From Bacillus canaveralius (GTDB taxonomy: Bacteria; Bacillota; Bacilli; Bacillales; Cytobacillaceae), in the NCBI RefSeq assembly GCF_002860125.1, contig NZ_PGVA01000041.1, forward strand, positions 36,900 through 100,899: DNA of 64,000 nucleotides, given 5' to 3'. Shown here one piece after another: positions 1 to 7,772 of the stretch (positions are counted from its first letter, which is position 1; each line of letters begins with the position of its first letter). Under the pieces are notes generated by a model, which saw nothing but the letters and a program-made list of their open reading frames with translations, had not been told where the DNA came from and made no database searches. The translations under genes and the position numbers were made by a program.

Positions 1-8
1 AATATATG

Positions 9-896
9 CTAAATTTTTAAAACAATATTAAAGTATTCTTCAAGAGTCAGTTTTTTTTCATAAATAACAGCTGCATCCCTTTCCCCGACAAAACGGAAAT
101 GCCATGGTTCATACTGATAGCCGGTGATCGCTTCTTTTCCTTTCGGGTATCTAAGAATAAACCCAAATCGGTGCGCATTTTCTGCAAGCCATTTTCCCTC
201 AGGCGTTTCCCCAAATTGCTCTGTTAATCCCAATCCTGCACTCTGGCTCGATATATCCATTGCCAGGCCAGTTTGATGTTCACTGTTTCCGGGGACAGCA
301 ACGACCTGTTTCGCGTTTTGTTCCCCAACCCGGCTTACTTCAGCATCAAACAACTCTTTTTGTCGGGCATATGACCGATAACCCGATACTGCATAGAGCT
401 TAAGTCCATTTCGGTTGGCCTCAGCAAACAGGTTTTCCAGAGCTGCAGATGCTTCTTGGCGCAAATAGCTTTTCTCGATATCCTGAGCACCGTAGGAAAA
501 AGGTACATTCGGCCTTACCATCGTCTCGGGGAGATAGCCATCGGGCAAGGCAAAATCTTTATTGACCAAAGCCATAATATTAATAGGATTTTGAATGATC
601 GCTCTTCCGTTAAATTCAATTATACTATTAAAATAAGCGGCTTCCAGGGTGGGCGCGCCGGAAGCAGGAGTTTCTGCACCCGAATTGTTTTCTGCTGTCT
701 GGCTATTCTCTGTTGTTGATTGCCCGGTATCATTGTTGTCCAGATTGTCACGAGTGACATTTTCTTGTCGCTTTTCAGCCTGTTCATCGCCTTCCCTATC
801 AGCCTGTTGAAAAGGGAGCTTTTCCATGATTGACTCCACCTGACTGCAGCCGCTTAAAATCAATCCAGCTCCTAAAACTGTCCAAATTTTCCTCAT
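9..896 (-). CDS. yodJ: D-alanyl-D-alanine carboxypeptidase lipoprotein, M15B/VanY family (YodJ-like)
   Basis: Likely trims the terminal D-Ala from peptidoglycan stem peptides on the outer face of the membrane. A lipoprotein signal covers residues 1-17 with lipobox LSGC and lipidated Cys17, followed by a low-complexity Q/N/E-rich linker (about 30-85). The M15B catalytic domain follows: SGYRS near 171, the zinc-binding GNSEHQTGLAMD segment (His207, Asp214) and EPWHFRF (His267). At 295 aa it is close to family length. The RBS AGGTGAA precedes the ATG. It lies downstream of deoD, as yodJ does in B. subtilis. The gene stops 8 bases from the window edge, so its terminator is not visible. Confidence 0.93.
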   Translation of the reverse strand: MRKIWTVLGAGLILSGCSQVESIMEKLPFQQADREGDEQAEKRQENVTRDNLDNNDTGQSTTENSQTAENNSGAETPASGAPTLEAAYFNSIIEFNGRAIIQNPINIMALVNKDFALPDGYLPETMVRPNVPFSYGAQDIEKSYLRQEASAALENLFAEANRNGLKLYAVSGYRSYARQKELFDAEVSRVGEQNAKQVVAVPGNSEHQTGLAMDISSQSAGLGLTEQFGETPEGKWLAENAHRFGFILRYPKGKEAITGYQYEPWHFRFVGERDAAVIYEKKLTLEEYFNIVLKI

Positions 897-908
897 TCAT
901 TTCACCTG

Positions 909-1050
909 TTTCATTTTTGTTCAGTTGTTTCCAAACATTATTTCTATTTTAACATGATCCGTCAAGCAATCTAAATACACAGAATTCCTTTATATTTAGA
1001 CAACTTCATTCGTTTTTCGGTTTAGCTTATTAGTGTGTAACTTACTCATC
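909..1050 (+). repeat. Copy C1 (partial) of the ~140-bp dispersed inverted-end element
   Basis: The right half (about 996-1049) carries the block TTCATTCGTTTTTCGG followed by TTTAGCTTATT, shared almost exactly with copies near 16.45, 47.75 and 50.3 kb. The left half is degenerate, so the left boundary is a guess. The flanking genes deoD and yodJ are both on the minus strand, so unlike the other copies this one does not point towards a downstream gene. Confidence 0.6.
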
Positions 1051-1063
1051 TATGTATTCAAAA

Positions 1064-1092
1064 AAAAGATACCCAGTTATTTTAGGTATCTT
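1064..1092 (-). terminator. Terminator after deoD
   Basis: The inverted repeat AAAGATACC/GGTATCTTT is followed on the minus strand by a run of T, just past the deoD stop codon. Confidence 0.8.
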
Positions 1093-1116
1093 TATGATTT
1101 TTCAATGAAAAGTTGC

Positions 1117-1821
1117 CTATTCCTGGATGACAGCTTCGAGCGAAACTTCAATCATTTCGTTAAAGGTGGATTGGCGTTCCTCTGAAGTTGTTTCTTCACC
1201 TGTTAACAGATGGTCGCTTACAGTCAGAACCGACAATGCCTTGCGATTGAACTTTGCGGCAAGAGTGTAGAGTGCGGCTGTTTCCATTTCAATCGCCAAT
1301 ATTTGATATTGCGCCCATTTTTCATGCTCAGCATGATCATTGTAGAACATATCCGCAGTAAACACATTACCGGTTCTAAGGTTCAAGCCTTTTTTCATAC
1401 CAGCGTCATACGCTTTTTTAAGCAAATCAAAATCAGCTGTTGGAGCAAAATTAACCGCGCCAAAAATAACTTCGTTCATTTTCGAATCAGTCGAAGCGCT
1501 CATGGCGAGAATGACATCGCGAACCTTGACATTCTTTTGAATAGCGCCGCATGTTCCGACCCGGATCAGATTTTGGACATTATAGCTTTGCATCAATTCA
1601 TTTATGTAAATAGAGATGGACGGAACACCCATTCCCGTTCCCTGAACAGATATTTTTTTTCCTTTATAGGTTCCCGTATAGCCAAACATGTTGCGAACTT
1701 CGTTATAGCATTGTGCATTTTCTAAAAATGTTTCAGCAATATATTTAGCCCGAAGAGGATCTCCGGGAAGCAATACCGTTTCGGCAATTTCATTTTCTTT
1801 TGCATTGATATGAATACTCAT
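1117..1821 (-). CDS. deoD: Purine-nucleoside phosphorylase DeoD
   Basis: Reversible phosphorolysis of purine (deoxy)nucleosides to base and (deoxy)ribose-1-phosphate in cytosolic purine salvage. Diagnostic motifs of the hexameric trimeric-fold family are visible: [14 protein letters not shown] near the N-terminus (phosphate site), the RVGTCGA loop, AIEMETAAL (ribose-binding Met/Glu) and the catalytic Asp in TVSDH. The start was moved to the ATG beginning [10 protein letters not shown] because GGAGGTAAATAAT stands directly before it. This gives 234 aa, close to the family's usual 233-236. A strong terminator separates it from yodJ, and it lies downstream of yodL. Confidence 0.96.
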   Translation of the reverse strand: MSIHINAKENEIAETVLLPGDPLRAKYIAETFLENAQCYNEVRNMFGYTGTYKGKKISVQGTGMGVPSISIYINELMQSYNVQNLIRVGTCGAIQKNVKVRDVILAMSASTDSKMNEVIFGAVNFAPTADFDLLKKAYDAGMKKGLNLRTGNVFTADMFYNDHAEHEKWAQYQILAIEMETAALYTLAAKFNRKALSVLTVSDHLLTGEETTSEERQSTFNEMIEVSLEAVIQE

Positions 1822-1964
1822 ATTATTTACCTCCATTATTTTCTTTAGCTGTTATTTCCTTGCCTATCCCTTCAAACTATAACATATTCTTTTCTCCATG
1901 AAAAATCATCCGGGTACCAGCATCTTTTAACAGGGAAATAGGGAAGATACGTTTTTAAAAAGCA

Positions 1965-1997
1965 GAAAACAACCCTGATTTTCAGCGTTGTTTTCTT
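1965..1997 (-). terminator. Terminator after yodL
   Basis: The stem GAAAACAAC/GTTGTTTTC is followed on the minus strand by CTGCTTTTT, immediately past the yodL stop. Confidence 0.7.
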
Positions 1998-2001
1998 CAC
2001 A

Positions 2002-2310
2002 TTACCTCACCTGAATTCGGTTAATCTTTGTCCAGCCGCCCGCTTTTAGCTGGTAATAATGGTGACCTCTCAAGCCTTCGTCAATTAATACAATATCGCC
2101 TGTGCTCATAAACCTGCCTTTATAGTCGGTGGGAATGGTGTCCGGCACATTGAAAAGCTTAAATACCTTATCAAAACAATCCTGATGCCCCTCCGCTTTA
2201 ATTGCAAGCCGGTACACTTGAGTATAGCCTCTATCCTGCCTAAATTGCGGGGTTTGAAAAATCGTAATATCATAATTTCTCTTCCTTCTGCTTGTTAACT
2301 CTTTTAACAT
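2002..2310 (-). CDS. yodL: YodL family protein
   Basis: A 102-aa soluble protein without signal peptide or membrane segment. Similarity of sequence and position (between deoD and yozD) points to B. subtilis YodL, a protein known to alter rod shape through MreB when overproduced; its normal role is unclear. A basic start (MLKELTSRRKRNY) precedes a compact alpha/beta region. The ATG at 2310 is preferred to the longer frame because it follows GGGGGACGCGGC. It is transcribed towards deoD and has its own terminator. Confidence 0.85.
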   Translation of the reverse strand: MLKELTSRRKRNYDITIFQTPQFRQDRGYTQVYRLAIKAEGHQDCFDKVFKLFNVPDTIPTDYKGRFMSTGDIVLIDEGLRGHHYYQLKAGGWTKINRIQVR

Positions 2311-2472
2311 GCCGCGTCCCCCTATCAAATTAAACTGTATATGTACTATTAAAGCTATCCTTTGTCGATTCCTTTATCGGAAAGCTTCTACTTTTGTCGA
2401 TAGTTGGGTTATTTGCATGGAAATTTTATCCTATGTTATCGAATCGATCCGGACGCGGACATTTTTTCGCAA

Positions 2473-2500
2473 AAAAAGATGAAGCATCGCGCTTCATCAA
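2473..2500 (-). terminator. Terminator after the gene remnant at 2501-2617
   Basis: The stem GATGAAGC/GCTTCATC is followed on the minus strand by CTTTTTTTGCG. It lies directly after the stop codon of the truncated reading frame, suggesting that frame was once a real gene. Confidence 0.75.
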
Positions 2501-2617
2501 TTAGCAATATTGTTGAATAACGGAATTTATTTTATCCTTCATGTAAAGAATGTCTGAATCGGATACGGTCAGCTTTATTTTGGTTTCGTCCATTTCCAGT
2601 GCCTCGGCCAGGACGCC
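2501..2617 (-). pseudogene. C-terminal remnant of an unidentified gene, upstream part lost
   Basis: An open frame without a start ends at 2501 and reads roughly GVLAEALEMDETKIKLTV, then a charged stretch, then NSVIQQYC-stop. It is directly followed by a good intrinsic terminator, as expected for the tail of a real gene. Upstream on the minus strand the frame runs into sequence resembling the 5' end of a group II intron (2615-2704). A deletion or intron decay has probably joined the intron 5' part to this tail. The parent family is not recognised. Confidence 0.5.
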
Positions 2618-2704
2618 TCCCTGTCAGCTACCGAGCGTCTTGACACTTACTCGGGTTGGACTTTCACCAACTAGCAATTAACGGCTTGCTGGGCACGCTC
2701 ACAT
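2615..2704 (-). mobile_element. Probable 5' fragment of a group II intron
   Basis: Read on the minus strand, the segment starts GTGAGCGTGCCCAGC, close to the GUGYG intron 5' end. It contains GGTGAAAGTCC, a hallmark of domain I of many bacterial group II introns, and a small stem CCGAG/CTCGG. It begins a few bases after the T-run of the yozD terminator, a preferred site for some bacterial intron classes. No reverse transcriptase frame or 3' domains follow, so this is only a remnant. A related intron 3' end lies at the right edge of the window. Confidence 0.5.
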
Positions 2705-2732
2705 AAAAATGACGGGCAGCAGCCCGTCATTT
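2704..2732 (-). terminator. Terminator after yozD
   Basis: A perfect stem GACGGGC/GCCCGTC with loop TGCT and an ATTTTTAT tail, abutting the yozD stop codon. Confidence 0.85.
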
Positions 2733-2904
2733 AGTCGATATCAGTATTCTCATCAATAATGCTCTTTTCAACAAGATATTCAAAAGTTATATCAGCCATT
2801 TCATTCAATTCCTCATTGGTGGGAACGTATCCCCTTTTTAAAAGCTCATGAAAGAAAAATTCGGCAATCTCCTCTGTATCAATAATAACTTCGATTTCTT
2901 TCAT
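2731..2904 (-). CDS. yozD: YozD family small protein
   Basis: A 57-aa acidic protein starting MKEIEVIIDTEEIAEFF and ending in a glutamate/aspartate-rich tail. It matches the YozD family known from Bacillus in length, composition and position (between yodL and yodN). The RBS GGGGGCGATGCT precedes the ATG, and a strong terminator begins right after the stop. There is no membrane segment or signal. Its function is unknown. Confidence 0.85.
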   Translation of the reverse strand: MKEIEVIIDTEEIAEFFFHELLKRGYVPTNEELNEMADITFEYLVEKSIIDENTDID

Positions 2905-3073
2905 AGCATCGCCCCCTTTTTACAGAATGTATGTTGCATTTGCTATTTTCATAACCTGATCTGTTAAAAGGCTTTTCATATAGTTCGTCTTTTTAAAAGA
3001 AATTTCAATTCAAGACATGTTTATATTGGACAAGCATACACATTAGTAACAGCTAATATTTAGGAGTGATTGG

Positions 3074-3244
3074 ATGATGGTGATCTGTAAGTGGATCGAA
3101 GTGTTTAAAGAAGATGTAAATAAAGAAAATAGTTTGTTCATAGATACTTGCAGGAAGATTACTGAGTTTGTTTATAAAATACTGCTCGTTTTTGGTGCAC
3201 CTTATTTAATTTATCTGCTATACCAATTTACTGTTAATTTCTAA
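3074..3244 (+). CDS. Hypothetical small protein with one C-terminal membrane helix
   Basis: A 56-aa frame on the plus strand amid minus-strand genes, preceded by GGAGTGATTGG. The N-terminal half is polar and charged (KWIEVFKEDVNKEN). The C-terminal half is one hydrophobic stretch (KILLVFGAPYLIYLLY), typical of a tail-anchored peptide. It ends 9 bases before the yodN stop on the other strand. No family is recognised. The RBS and composition support coding, but it could be a chance frame. Confidence 0.5.
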   Translation: MMVICKWIEVFKEDVNKENSLFIDTCRKITEFVYKILLVFGAPYLIYLLYQFTVNF

Positions 3245-3253
3245 GTATTTTTT

Positions 3254-3937
3254 TCATATACTTTTAAGCTTTTCGAGAACAACACGCATAACTTGTTCGT
3301 ATTCCCAATCGTTAAACATCTCATGTAAAATCTTGTAATCATTATATATATCAAGGAGACCGTCAATCAGTTCCTGTTGGTCATCTTTCTTTCTCACCAT
3401 ATCACGCTCGGTCTGGCGGTAGCCGCGTTTATTGAGTTTCATTTCTTTTTCAAAGGGATTTTGCGGTTTGTTCACTGAAAACAGCAACCCTAATTTTTGA
3501 ATGAACGTTTCGGCATTAGCAGCTTCTGCAACAATTGTCAGCTCTTCTTCTCCTGCTTCAAGCCATTCGCCGTCGCTAATTCTCGACAGCTCATAAATAA
3601 CGTCTTCCCAGGCATTTTCCTTATAGCGCCAAATTTCAGTCCGAAAACCAATTACTTTGAACAGGTCTGCTCCATACCCTTTGACTTGAACCAAATCACC
3701 GAAAAAAAATTTATATTCAATGTCAATATGTTCTTGCTCAACAACATTTCCTTCGTATTCTGACAACAATTGCAGGCTTGCTTCCATATACAGTCCTTCG
3801 CTTTTATTCACTTCATACACATGCATGCCGTCAAGCCACTTAACATCCGTAATTTTCCCCACCGTGCCATACATTGTGATCACGACTGTATCACCGATTT
3901 TGTATTTCGGTTTTTTTCGTTTTTCCATTTCCTCCAT
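3254..3937 (-). CDS. yodN: YodN-like protein
   Basis: A 227-aa cytosolic protein without recognisable catalytic motifs. The N-terminal half looks like two small beta-barrel repeats: YKIGDTVVITMYGTVGKI near 12-29 and FFGDLVQVKGYGADLFKV near 78-95, each reading like an SH3/KOW-type strand pattern. The C-terminal third is charged and helical. Position between yozD and yozE corresponds to B. subtilis yodN. No function is known. The repeat reading is my inference. Confidence 0.75.
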   Translation of the reverse strand: MEEMEKRKKPKYKIGDTVVITMYGTVGKITDVKWLDGMHVYEVNKSEGLYMEASLQLLSEYEGNVVEQEHIDIEYKFFFGDLVQVKGYGADLFKVIGFRTEIWRYKENAWEDVIYELSRISDGEWLEAGEEELTIVAEAANAETFIQKLGLLFSVNKPQNPFEKEMKLNKRGYRQTERDMVRKKDDQQELIDGLLDIYNDYKILHEMFNDWEYEQVMRVVLEKLKSI

Positions 3938-4034
3938 CCTCTCAGGTGGTGAGCCGTGAATAATTAATTACGATAGTATATGCACTGGCTTTTAAACGGT
4001 CTCTTTTCGAAAACAATGAAAAAAAGAAAGGTTA

Positions 4035-4262
4035 TCAGCCCTTCCCTTCAGTTGCTTCATATATTTCCCACGCTTCATCAAAGGTAGTCATGCTTTCTAA
4101 ATATTGGCCATTCAGCTCCAGATACAAGCTTATCTCCTGATAATCCTCCGACCGTTTTGGAAAACTGTGGTCATCATAGGCATGATTCGCAAACTTGCTA
4201 ATTGAATCCTTCGGCTCCGGATGCCGGTATTTCATTAAAAAATGGTAGAACGATTTTCGCAT
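4035..4262 (-). CDS. yozE: YozE family protein (SAM-like fold)
   Basis: A 75-aa protein starting MRKSFYHFLMKYRHPEPKDS, the characteristic YozE N-terminus, with the conserved ELNGQYLESMTTFDEAW segment at the C-terminus. Known structures of the family show a small helical SAM-like fold; its role is undetermined. The start was chosen at the internal ATG because GGAAAGGTG precedes it and the upstream 19 codons are not family-like. It is encoded between yodN and yokU, as in B. subtilis. Confidence 0.9.
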   Translation of the reverse strand: MRKSFYHFLMKYRHPEPKDSISKFANHAYDDHSFPKRSEDYQEISLYLELNGQYLESMTTFDEAWEIYEATEGKG

Positions 4263-4404
4263 ACATAACACCTTTCCAGTTCTTTTTCTTAAAGGAGCCT
4301 TTGAGCGTTCCATCTCCATGTTATTATCTTACGTTTACTATAATTCATCCCTGACCCGGCGTCCACAGCAGACCCCTATGCCCTGAAACATCGCAGGAAA
4401 GAAA

Positions 4405-4432
4405 AAACCGCCCGATCTCCGTTTGGGCGGTT
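4405..4432 (-). terminator. Terminator of the kamA-yokU operon
   Basis: The stem AACCGCCC/GGGCGGTT is followed on the minus strand by TTTTTTC, 15 bases after the yokU stop. Confidence 0.85.
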
Positions 4433-4446
4433 GTGTTATAGCTGCA

Positions 4447-4731
4447 TTATGAAAAATCAAAGTAATTTTTTTTCAATAGTTTGGGAAGATTCATCAGTCC
4501 TTCAAAAGCAATCGTTTTTGCGATTGATTTCGTATCAACGATAAAAAGCTGGTCCTCAATCGTTTTGACGATTTCATCAGTCTGGTAAACGATGTGACAG
4601 TCATGGCACACAACTGAAGGGACATCGGTAATCTCAATCGCCCTCGTTCCGTCCGGGAGCTCCCAATACACTGTTTCTTTCCCTGTTTCGATTTGTTCGC
4701 TGCTGCACCATGAGCATGATCGCTCCATCAC
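4447..4731 (-). CDS. yokU: YokU family zinc-ribbon-like protein
   Basis: A 94-aa protein with two Cys pairs: CSWCSSEQIE near residue 6 and CHDCH near 42. This looks like a zinc-ribbon half with a helical C-terminal region. Such proteins regularly follow kamA in Bacillus. Its ATG overlaps the kamA TGA (ATGA), so the two are translationally coupled and share the sigma-54 promoter. The function is unknown; a role linked to the aminomutase is inferred from coupling only. Confidence 0.85.
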   Translation of the reverse strand: MMERSCSWCSSEQIETGKETVYWELPDGTRAIEITDVPSVVCHDCHIVYQTDEIVKTIEDQLFIVDTKSIAKTIAFEGLMNLPKLLKKNYFDFS

Positions 4732-6182
4732 TTTTCCTCCTGACTATTGGCTGCAATGATCGCCTCTGCCCCTTCAGTTTGTCGAGCAGTTTGTCCGGGC
4801 TCTTTCATTTGCTGGGCATAAAATTTCTTTTCCTTTAATACGTCACGCTTTTCGCGTTTGTCCTTTAGCGAACTATGGACAGGATCCTGCTCATATTGTT
4901 TGCGCCGCGTTAACCGGGCCAGGCCTTCCGGCACTAAATTGAGCTGGGCATCGTTCATAAGCGAAGCGATTCCTGCCGCCGACCGTTTCTGTTCCATTTC
5001 TGGATATATTTCTTTAAAATAATCTTCTGCACGGCCGGGCACATAGTTTTCCGGTTCAGGGTATGTCGTAATCACACCTTCGAAATTGCGAAGAACAACT
5101 TTGTCGGGACTTTGTGAAATCATGTAATTAGGCTGAAGTGAAATTTTTCCGCCTCCACCTGGTGCATCGACAACAAATGTAGGTACGGCGTATCCCGATG
5201 TGTGCCCCCTTAATCCCTCAATGATTTCAAGCCCTTTTGTAACCGGTGCCCGGAAATGGCCGATTCCTTCTGATAAATCACACTGGTAAATGTAATACGG
5301 TCTTACCCGGATTTTGACAAGATCGTGCATCAGCTTTTTCATAATTGGAACACTGTCATTAATTCCAGCAAGAATAACCGATTGGTTTCCAACTGGTACA
5401 CCAGCATCGGCCAATTTCTCACATGCCAGCTTTGACTCCCCGGTTATTTCAATCGATGTATTAAAGTGGGTATTAAGCCAGACCGGGTGATATTTCCGCA
5501 AAATATTGCAGAGATTATCGGTAATTCGCTGCGGAAAAACAACCGGTGCACGCGTGCCAATCCGGATGATTTCGACGTGATCAATCGACCGCAAATTTTT
5601 TAAAATATATTCGAGAATATTATCATTGATTAACAATCCATCCCCGCCAGAAAGAAGCACATCCCTTACTTCAGGTGTCTCGCCGATATATTGCATCGCG
5701 GCATCAAGCTGTTTTTTCGGAACTCCCATGCCTATTTGCCCGGAAAAGCGGCGGCGTGTACAGTATCGGCAATACATCGAGCATTGATTGGTAACGAGAA
5801 ACAATACCCTATCAGGATAGCGATGCGTTAAACCGGGAACAGGTGAGTCTTCATCCTCGTGAAGCGGGTCTTCAAGATCGTATTTCGTTTTGTGCATTTC
5901 CTGAGAGATCGGAACCGACTGCATGCGGATCGGACAGCGGGGATCATCTGGATTCATGAGGGATGCATAGTAGGGTGTAATATTTAATGGGATCGTTTTT
6001 GTTGATATCCTGACGCCTTCTTCTTCAGCAGGGGTGAGGTTGATCACTTTTCGTAAATCCTCCAATGTTCGGATTGTGTTTGTCAGCTGCCAAATCCAAT
6101 CGTTCCATTGCTCTTCATCGACATCCTTCCATAATTCAATCTCATGCCAGTGTCTGGCTGGTTTATATAATGTCATCTTCAT
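4728..6182 (-). CDS. kamA: L-lysine 2,3-aminomutase (radical SAM, PLP)
   Basis: Converts L-lysine to L-beta-lysine using a 4Fe-4S cluster, S-adenosylmethionine and PLP. The radical-SAM motif CSMYCRYC sits at Cys134, Cys138 and Cys141. The GGDG SAM-binding motif follows, and the PLP lysine lies in DAPGGGGK near residue 340. Length 484 aa fits the Bacillus enzyme. Of three clustered ATGs, the second is chosen: GGGAGGA abuts the first but sits about 7 bases from the second. A consensus -24/-12 promoter lies just upstream, and yokU overlaps its stop. With the downstream acetyltransferase the product would be N-acetyl-beta-lysine; further catabolism is inferred from the yod operon. Confidence 0.96.
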   Translation of the reverse strand: MKMTLYKPARHWHEIELWKDVDEEQWNDWIWQLTNTIRTLEDLRKVINLTPAEEEGVRISTKTIPLNITPYYASLMNPDDPRCPIRMQSVPISQEMHKTKYDLEDPLHEDEDSPVPGLTHRYPDRVLFLVTNQCSMYCRYCTRRRFSGQIGMGVPKKQLDAAMQYIGETPEVRDVLLSGGDGLLINDNILEYILKNLRSIDHVEIIRIGTRAPVVFPQRITDNLCNILRKYHPVWLNTHFNTSIEITGESKLACEKLADAGVPVGNQSVILAGINDSVPIMKKLMHDLVKIRVRPYYIYQCDLSEGIGHFRAPVTKGLEIIEGLRGHTSGYAVPTFVVDAPGGGGKISLQPNYMISQSPDKVVLRNFEGVITTYPEPENYVPGRAEDYFKEIYPEMEQKRSAAGIASLMNDAQLNLVPEGLARLTRRKQYEQDPVHSSLKDKREKRDVLKEKKFYAQQMKEPGQTARQTEGAEAIIAANSQEEK

Positions 6183-6216
6183 TACCATTCCTCCCTGTCA
6201 CTTTAACGGTAAATGA

Positions 6217-6232
6217 TGCAAGTTCCGTGCCA
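6217..6232 (-). promoter_or_regulatory. Sigma-54 (-24/-12) promoter of kamA-yokU
   Basis: The minus strand reads TGGCACGGAACTTGCA: the -24 element TGGCAC, five bases, then the -12 element TTGCA. This is a full match to the sigma-54 consensus. It lies 35 bases before the kamA start, directly downstream of the gene for a sigma-54 activator. Transcription would start near 6206. Confidence 0.92.
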
Positions 6233-6320
6233 AAAATGGATGCTTTTCCATTAAGGTTGTGAAGAAAGGAAACAGCGGTAAAGATCATCGTTTCAGGTTT
6301 GCAGAAAACAGAAATGCTGA

Positions 6321-7712
6321 TTATTCGGCACCAGGCAAATTCTTTTGGAGTTTATACTGAAGTGTCTGCCTTGGAATGCCAAGCAGTACAGAAGCCTGTT
6401 TGATGTTCCCTTTTGTGATCTGGAGCGCGTCACGGATCAGTCTTATTTCCAGTTCTTTTAAATTTTCACGGAGCGATAGGGATGGTGATCGTTCCTTTTT
6501 CATATACTGCCGTTTCTTTTGCTTAAGAATGATCGGCAAATCTGCTTCTGAAAGCATTTCTTCCTCGCAAACATTCATCATATATTCGATCGCATGCTTT
6601 AACTCACGAACATTACCCGGCCAGCTGTAAGTATGGAAATACTCCTTTAAACCATCTTCCAAAGAGGCAACCTTCTTATTTAAGCTTTTATTAAAGGAAT
6701 GAATAAAAGAGGATGTCAATAAATCAATGTCTTCCGGTCTTTCCCGCAATGGGATCAACTCAAAAGTCAGTACGTTCAGGCGGTAAAACAAATCAGGCCT
6801 TAATGTTCCCTGTTCAAGCGCTGTCCGCGGATCGATATTCATAGCCGAAATCACCCTTGTATTGACCGGAATTTCCTTTACCGACCCTACTCGTCGAACC
6901 GACCCTTCCTCAAGGACGCGAAGAAGTTTGGCTTGAAGGACAATCGGCATTGTATGAAGCTCATCAAGAAAGAGGGTTCCGCCGTCAGCCAGTTCAAATA
7001 GGCCCGGCCGGTCGACAGCTCCAGTATAGCTTCCCTTCGAGGTTCCGAATAAAATGCTTTCCAAAAGCGTTTCAGGGATTGCTGCACAGTTTTGCGCAAC
7101 AAACGGTGCTTGAGACCTCCTTGATGCATGGTGGATTCCCTGAACGAATAATTCTTTTCCCGAGCCACTTTCTCCAAAAACTAAAATCGGTGCATCTGTT
7201 TGCGCGAGCTTCCTTGCTTTTTCTTTCATAGCTAAGAAATCATGATTGACTGTCAGCAAATCGTTTAACGTATATTTTACGCTTTCCTGCTTCCATGCTT
7301 TTGGTTGTTTGCTTTTTTGGAAATGAAGCAATCGTTCGGAAAGGAGCTTCATCCGCGAATAATCCTTTGCGATCTCGACGGCTCCGATCACCCGACCGCC
7401 GACGAGGATCGGCAAGGTTGTGTTGACGGTTTCAATTGTTTTGCCATAAATGTTTACATACGTCTGTGTTTGGTTAATAATCGGCTGTCTCGTTTTTGCG
7501 ACTTTCAGCAATGTACTCGTCCGCTCATTTAAAGATGGAAAAACGGAAAGCAGCGGCCTGCCGAGCACTTCAGAAATTTTCAAGCCGTCATGGCGGGCGG
7601 CAACCTCATTATAAAAGATCGTATACCCGGCAGTATCAACTGCATGTATTCCTTCATCGATGCTTTTTAAAATGGCTGTCAGGACTTCATTTGTCATTTC
7701 ATCCTTTCCCAT
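6321..7712 (-). CDS. kamR: Sigma-54-dependent transcriptional activator of the kam locus (KamR-like)
   Basis: A bacterial enhancer-binding protein of 463 aa. An N-terminal PAS-type sensor domain (about 8-110) is followed by an AAA+ domain with Walker A GESGSGKE, a sigma-54-contacting loop GSYTGA (variant of GAFTGA) and Walker B GGTLFLDELH. A Fis-type helix-turn-helix closes the protein (GNIKQASVLLGI, PRQTLQYKL). It sits between ablB and the -24/-12 promoter, so it very likely activates kamA. B. thuringiensis has an equivalent activator, called KamR, in its kam locus. The ligand is unknown; lysine or a derivative is the inference. Confidence 0.92.
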   Translation of the reverse strand: MGKDEMTNEVLTAILKSIDEGIHAVDTAGYTIFYNEVAARHDGLKISEVLGRPLLSVFPSLNERTSTLLKVAKTRQPIINQTQTYVNIYGKTIETVNTTLPILVGGRVIGAVEIAKDYSRMKLLSERLLHFQKSKQPKAWKQESVKYTLNDLLTVNHDFLAMKEKARKLAQTDAPILVFGESGSGKELFVQGIHHASRRSQAPFVAQNCAAIPETLLESILFGTSKGSYTGAVDRPGLFELADGGTLFLDELHTMPIVLQAKLLRVLEEGSVRRVGSVKEIPVNTRVISAMNIDPRTALEQGTLRPDLFYRLNVLTFELIPLRERPEDIDLLTSSFIHSFNKSLNKKVASLEDGLKEYFHTYSWPGNVRELKHAIEYMMNVCEEEMLSEADLPIILKQKKRQYMKKERSPSLSLRENLKELEIRLIRDALQITKGNIKQASVLLGIPRQTLQYKLQKNLPGAE

Positions 7713-7772
7713 CCGCCTCTCCTCCCTTTTGCCTCCTTATCTATATATGGGCGGGGTGCCGAAGAATTGTCA

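Noticed and set aside
456..719. Long plus-strand frame inside yodJ
   Set aside because: Shadow of the well-supported yodJ gene; no RBS and no family features. The same holds for the other long opposite-strand frames inside genes.
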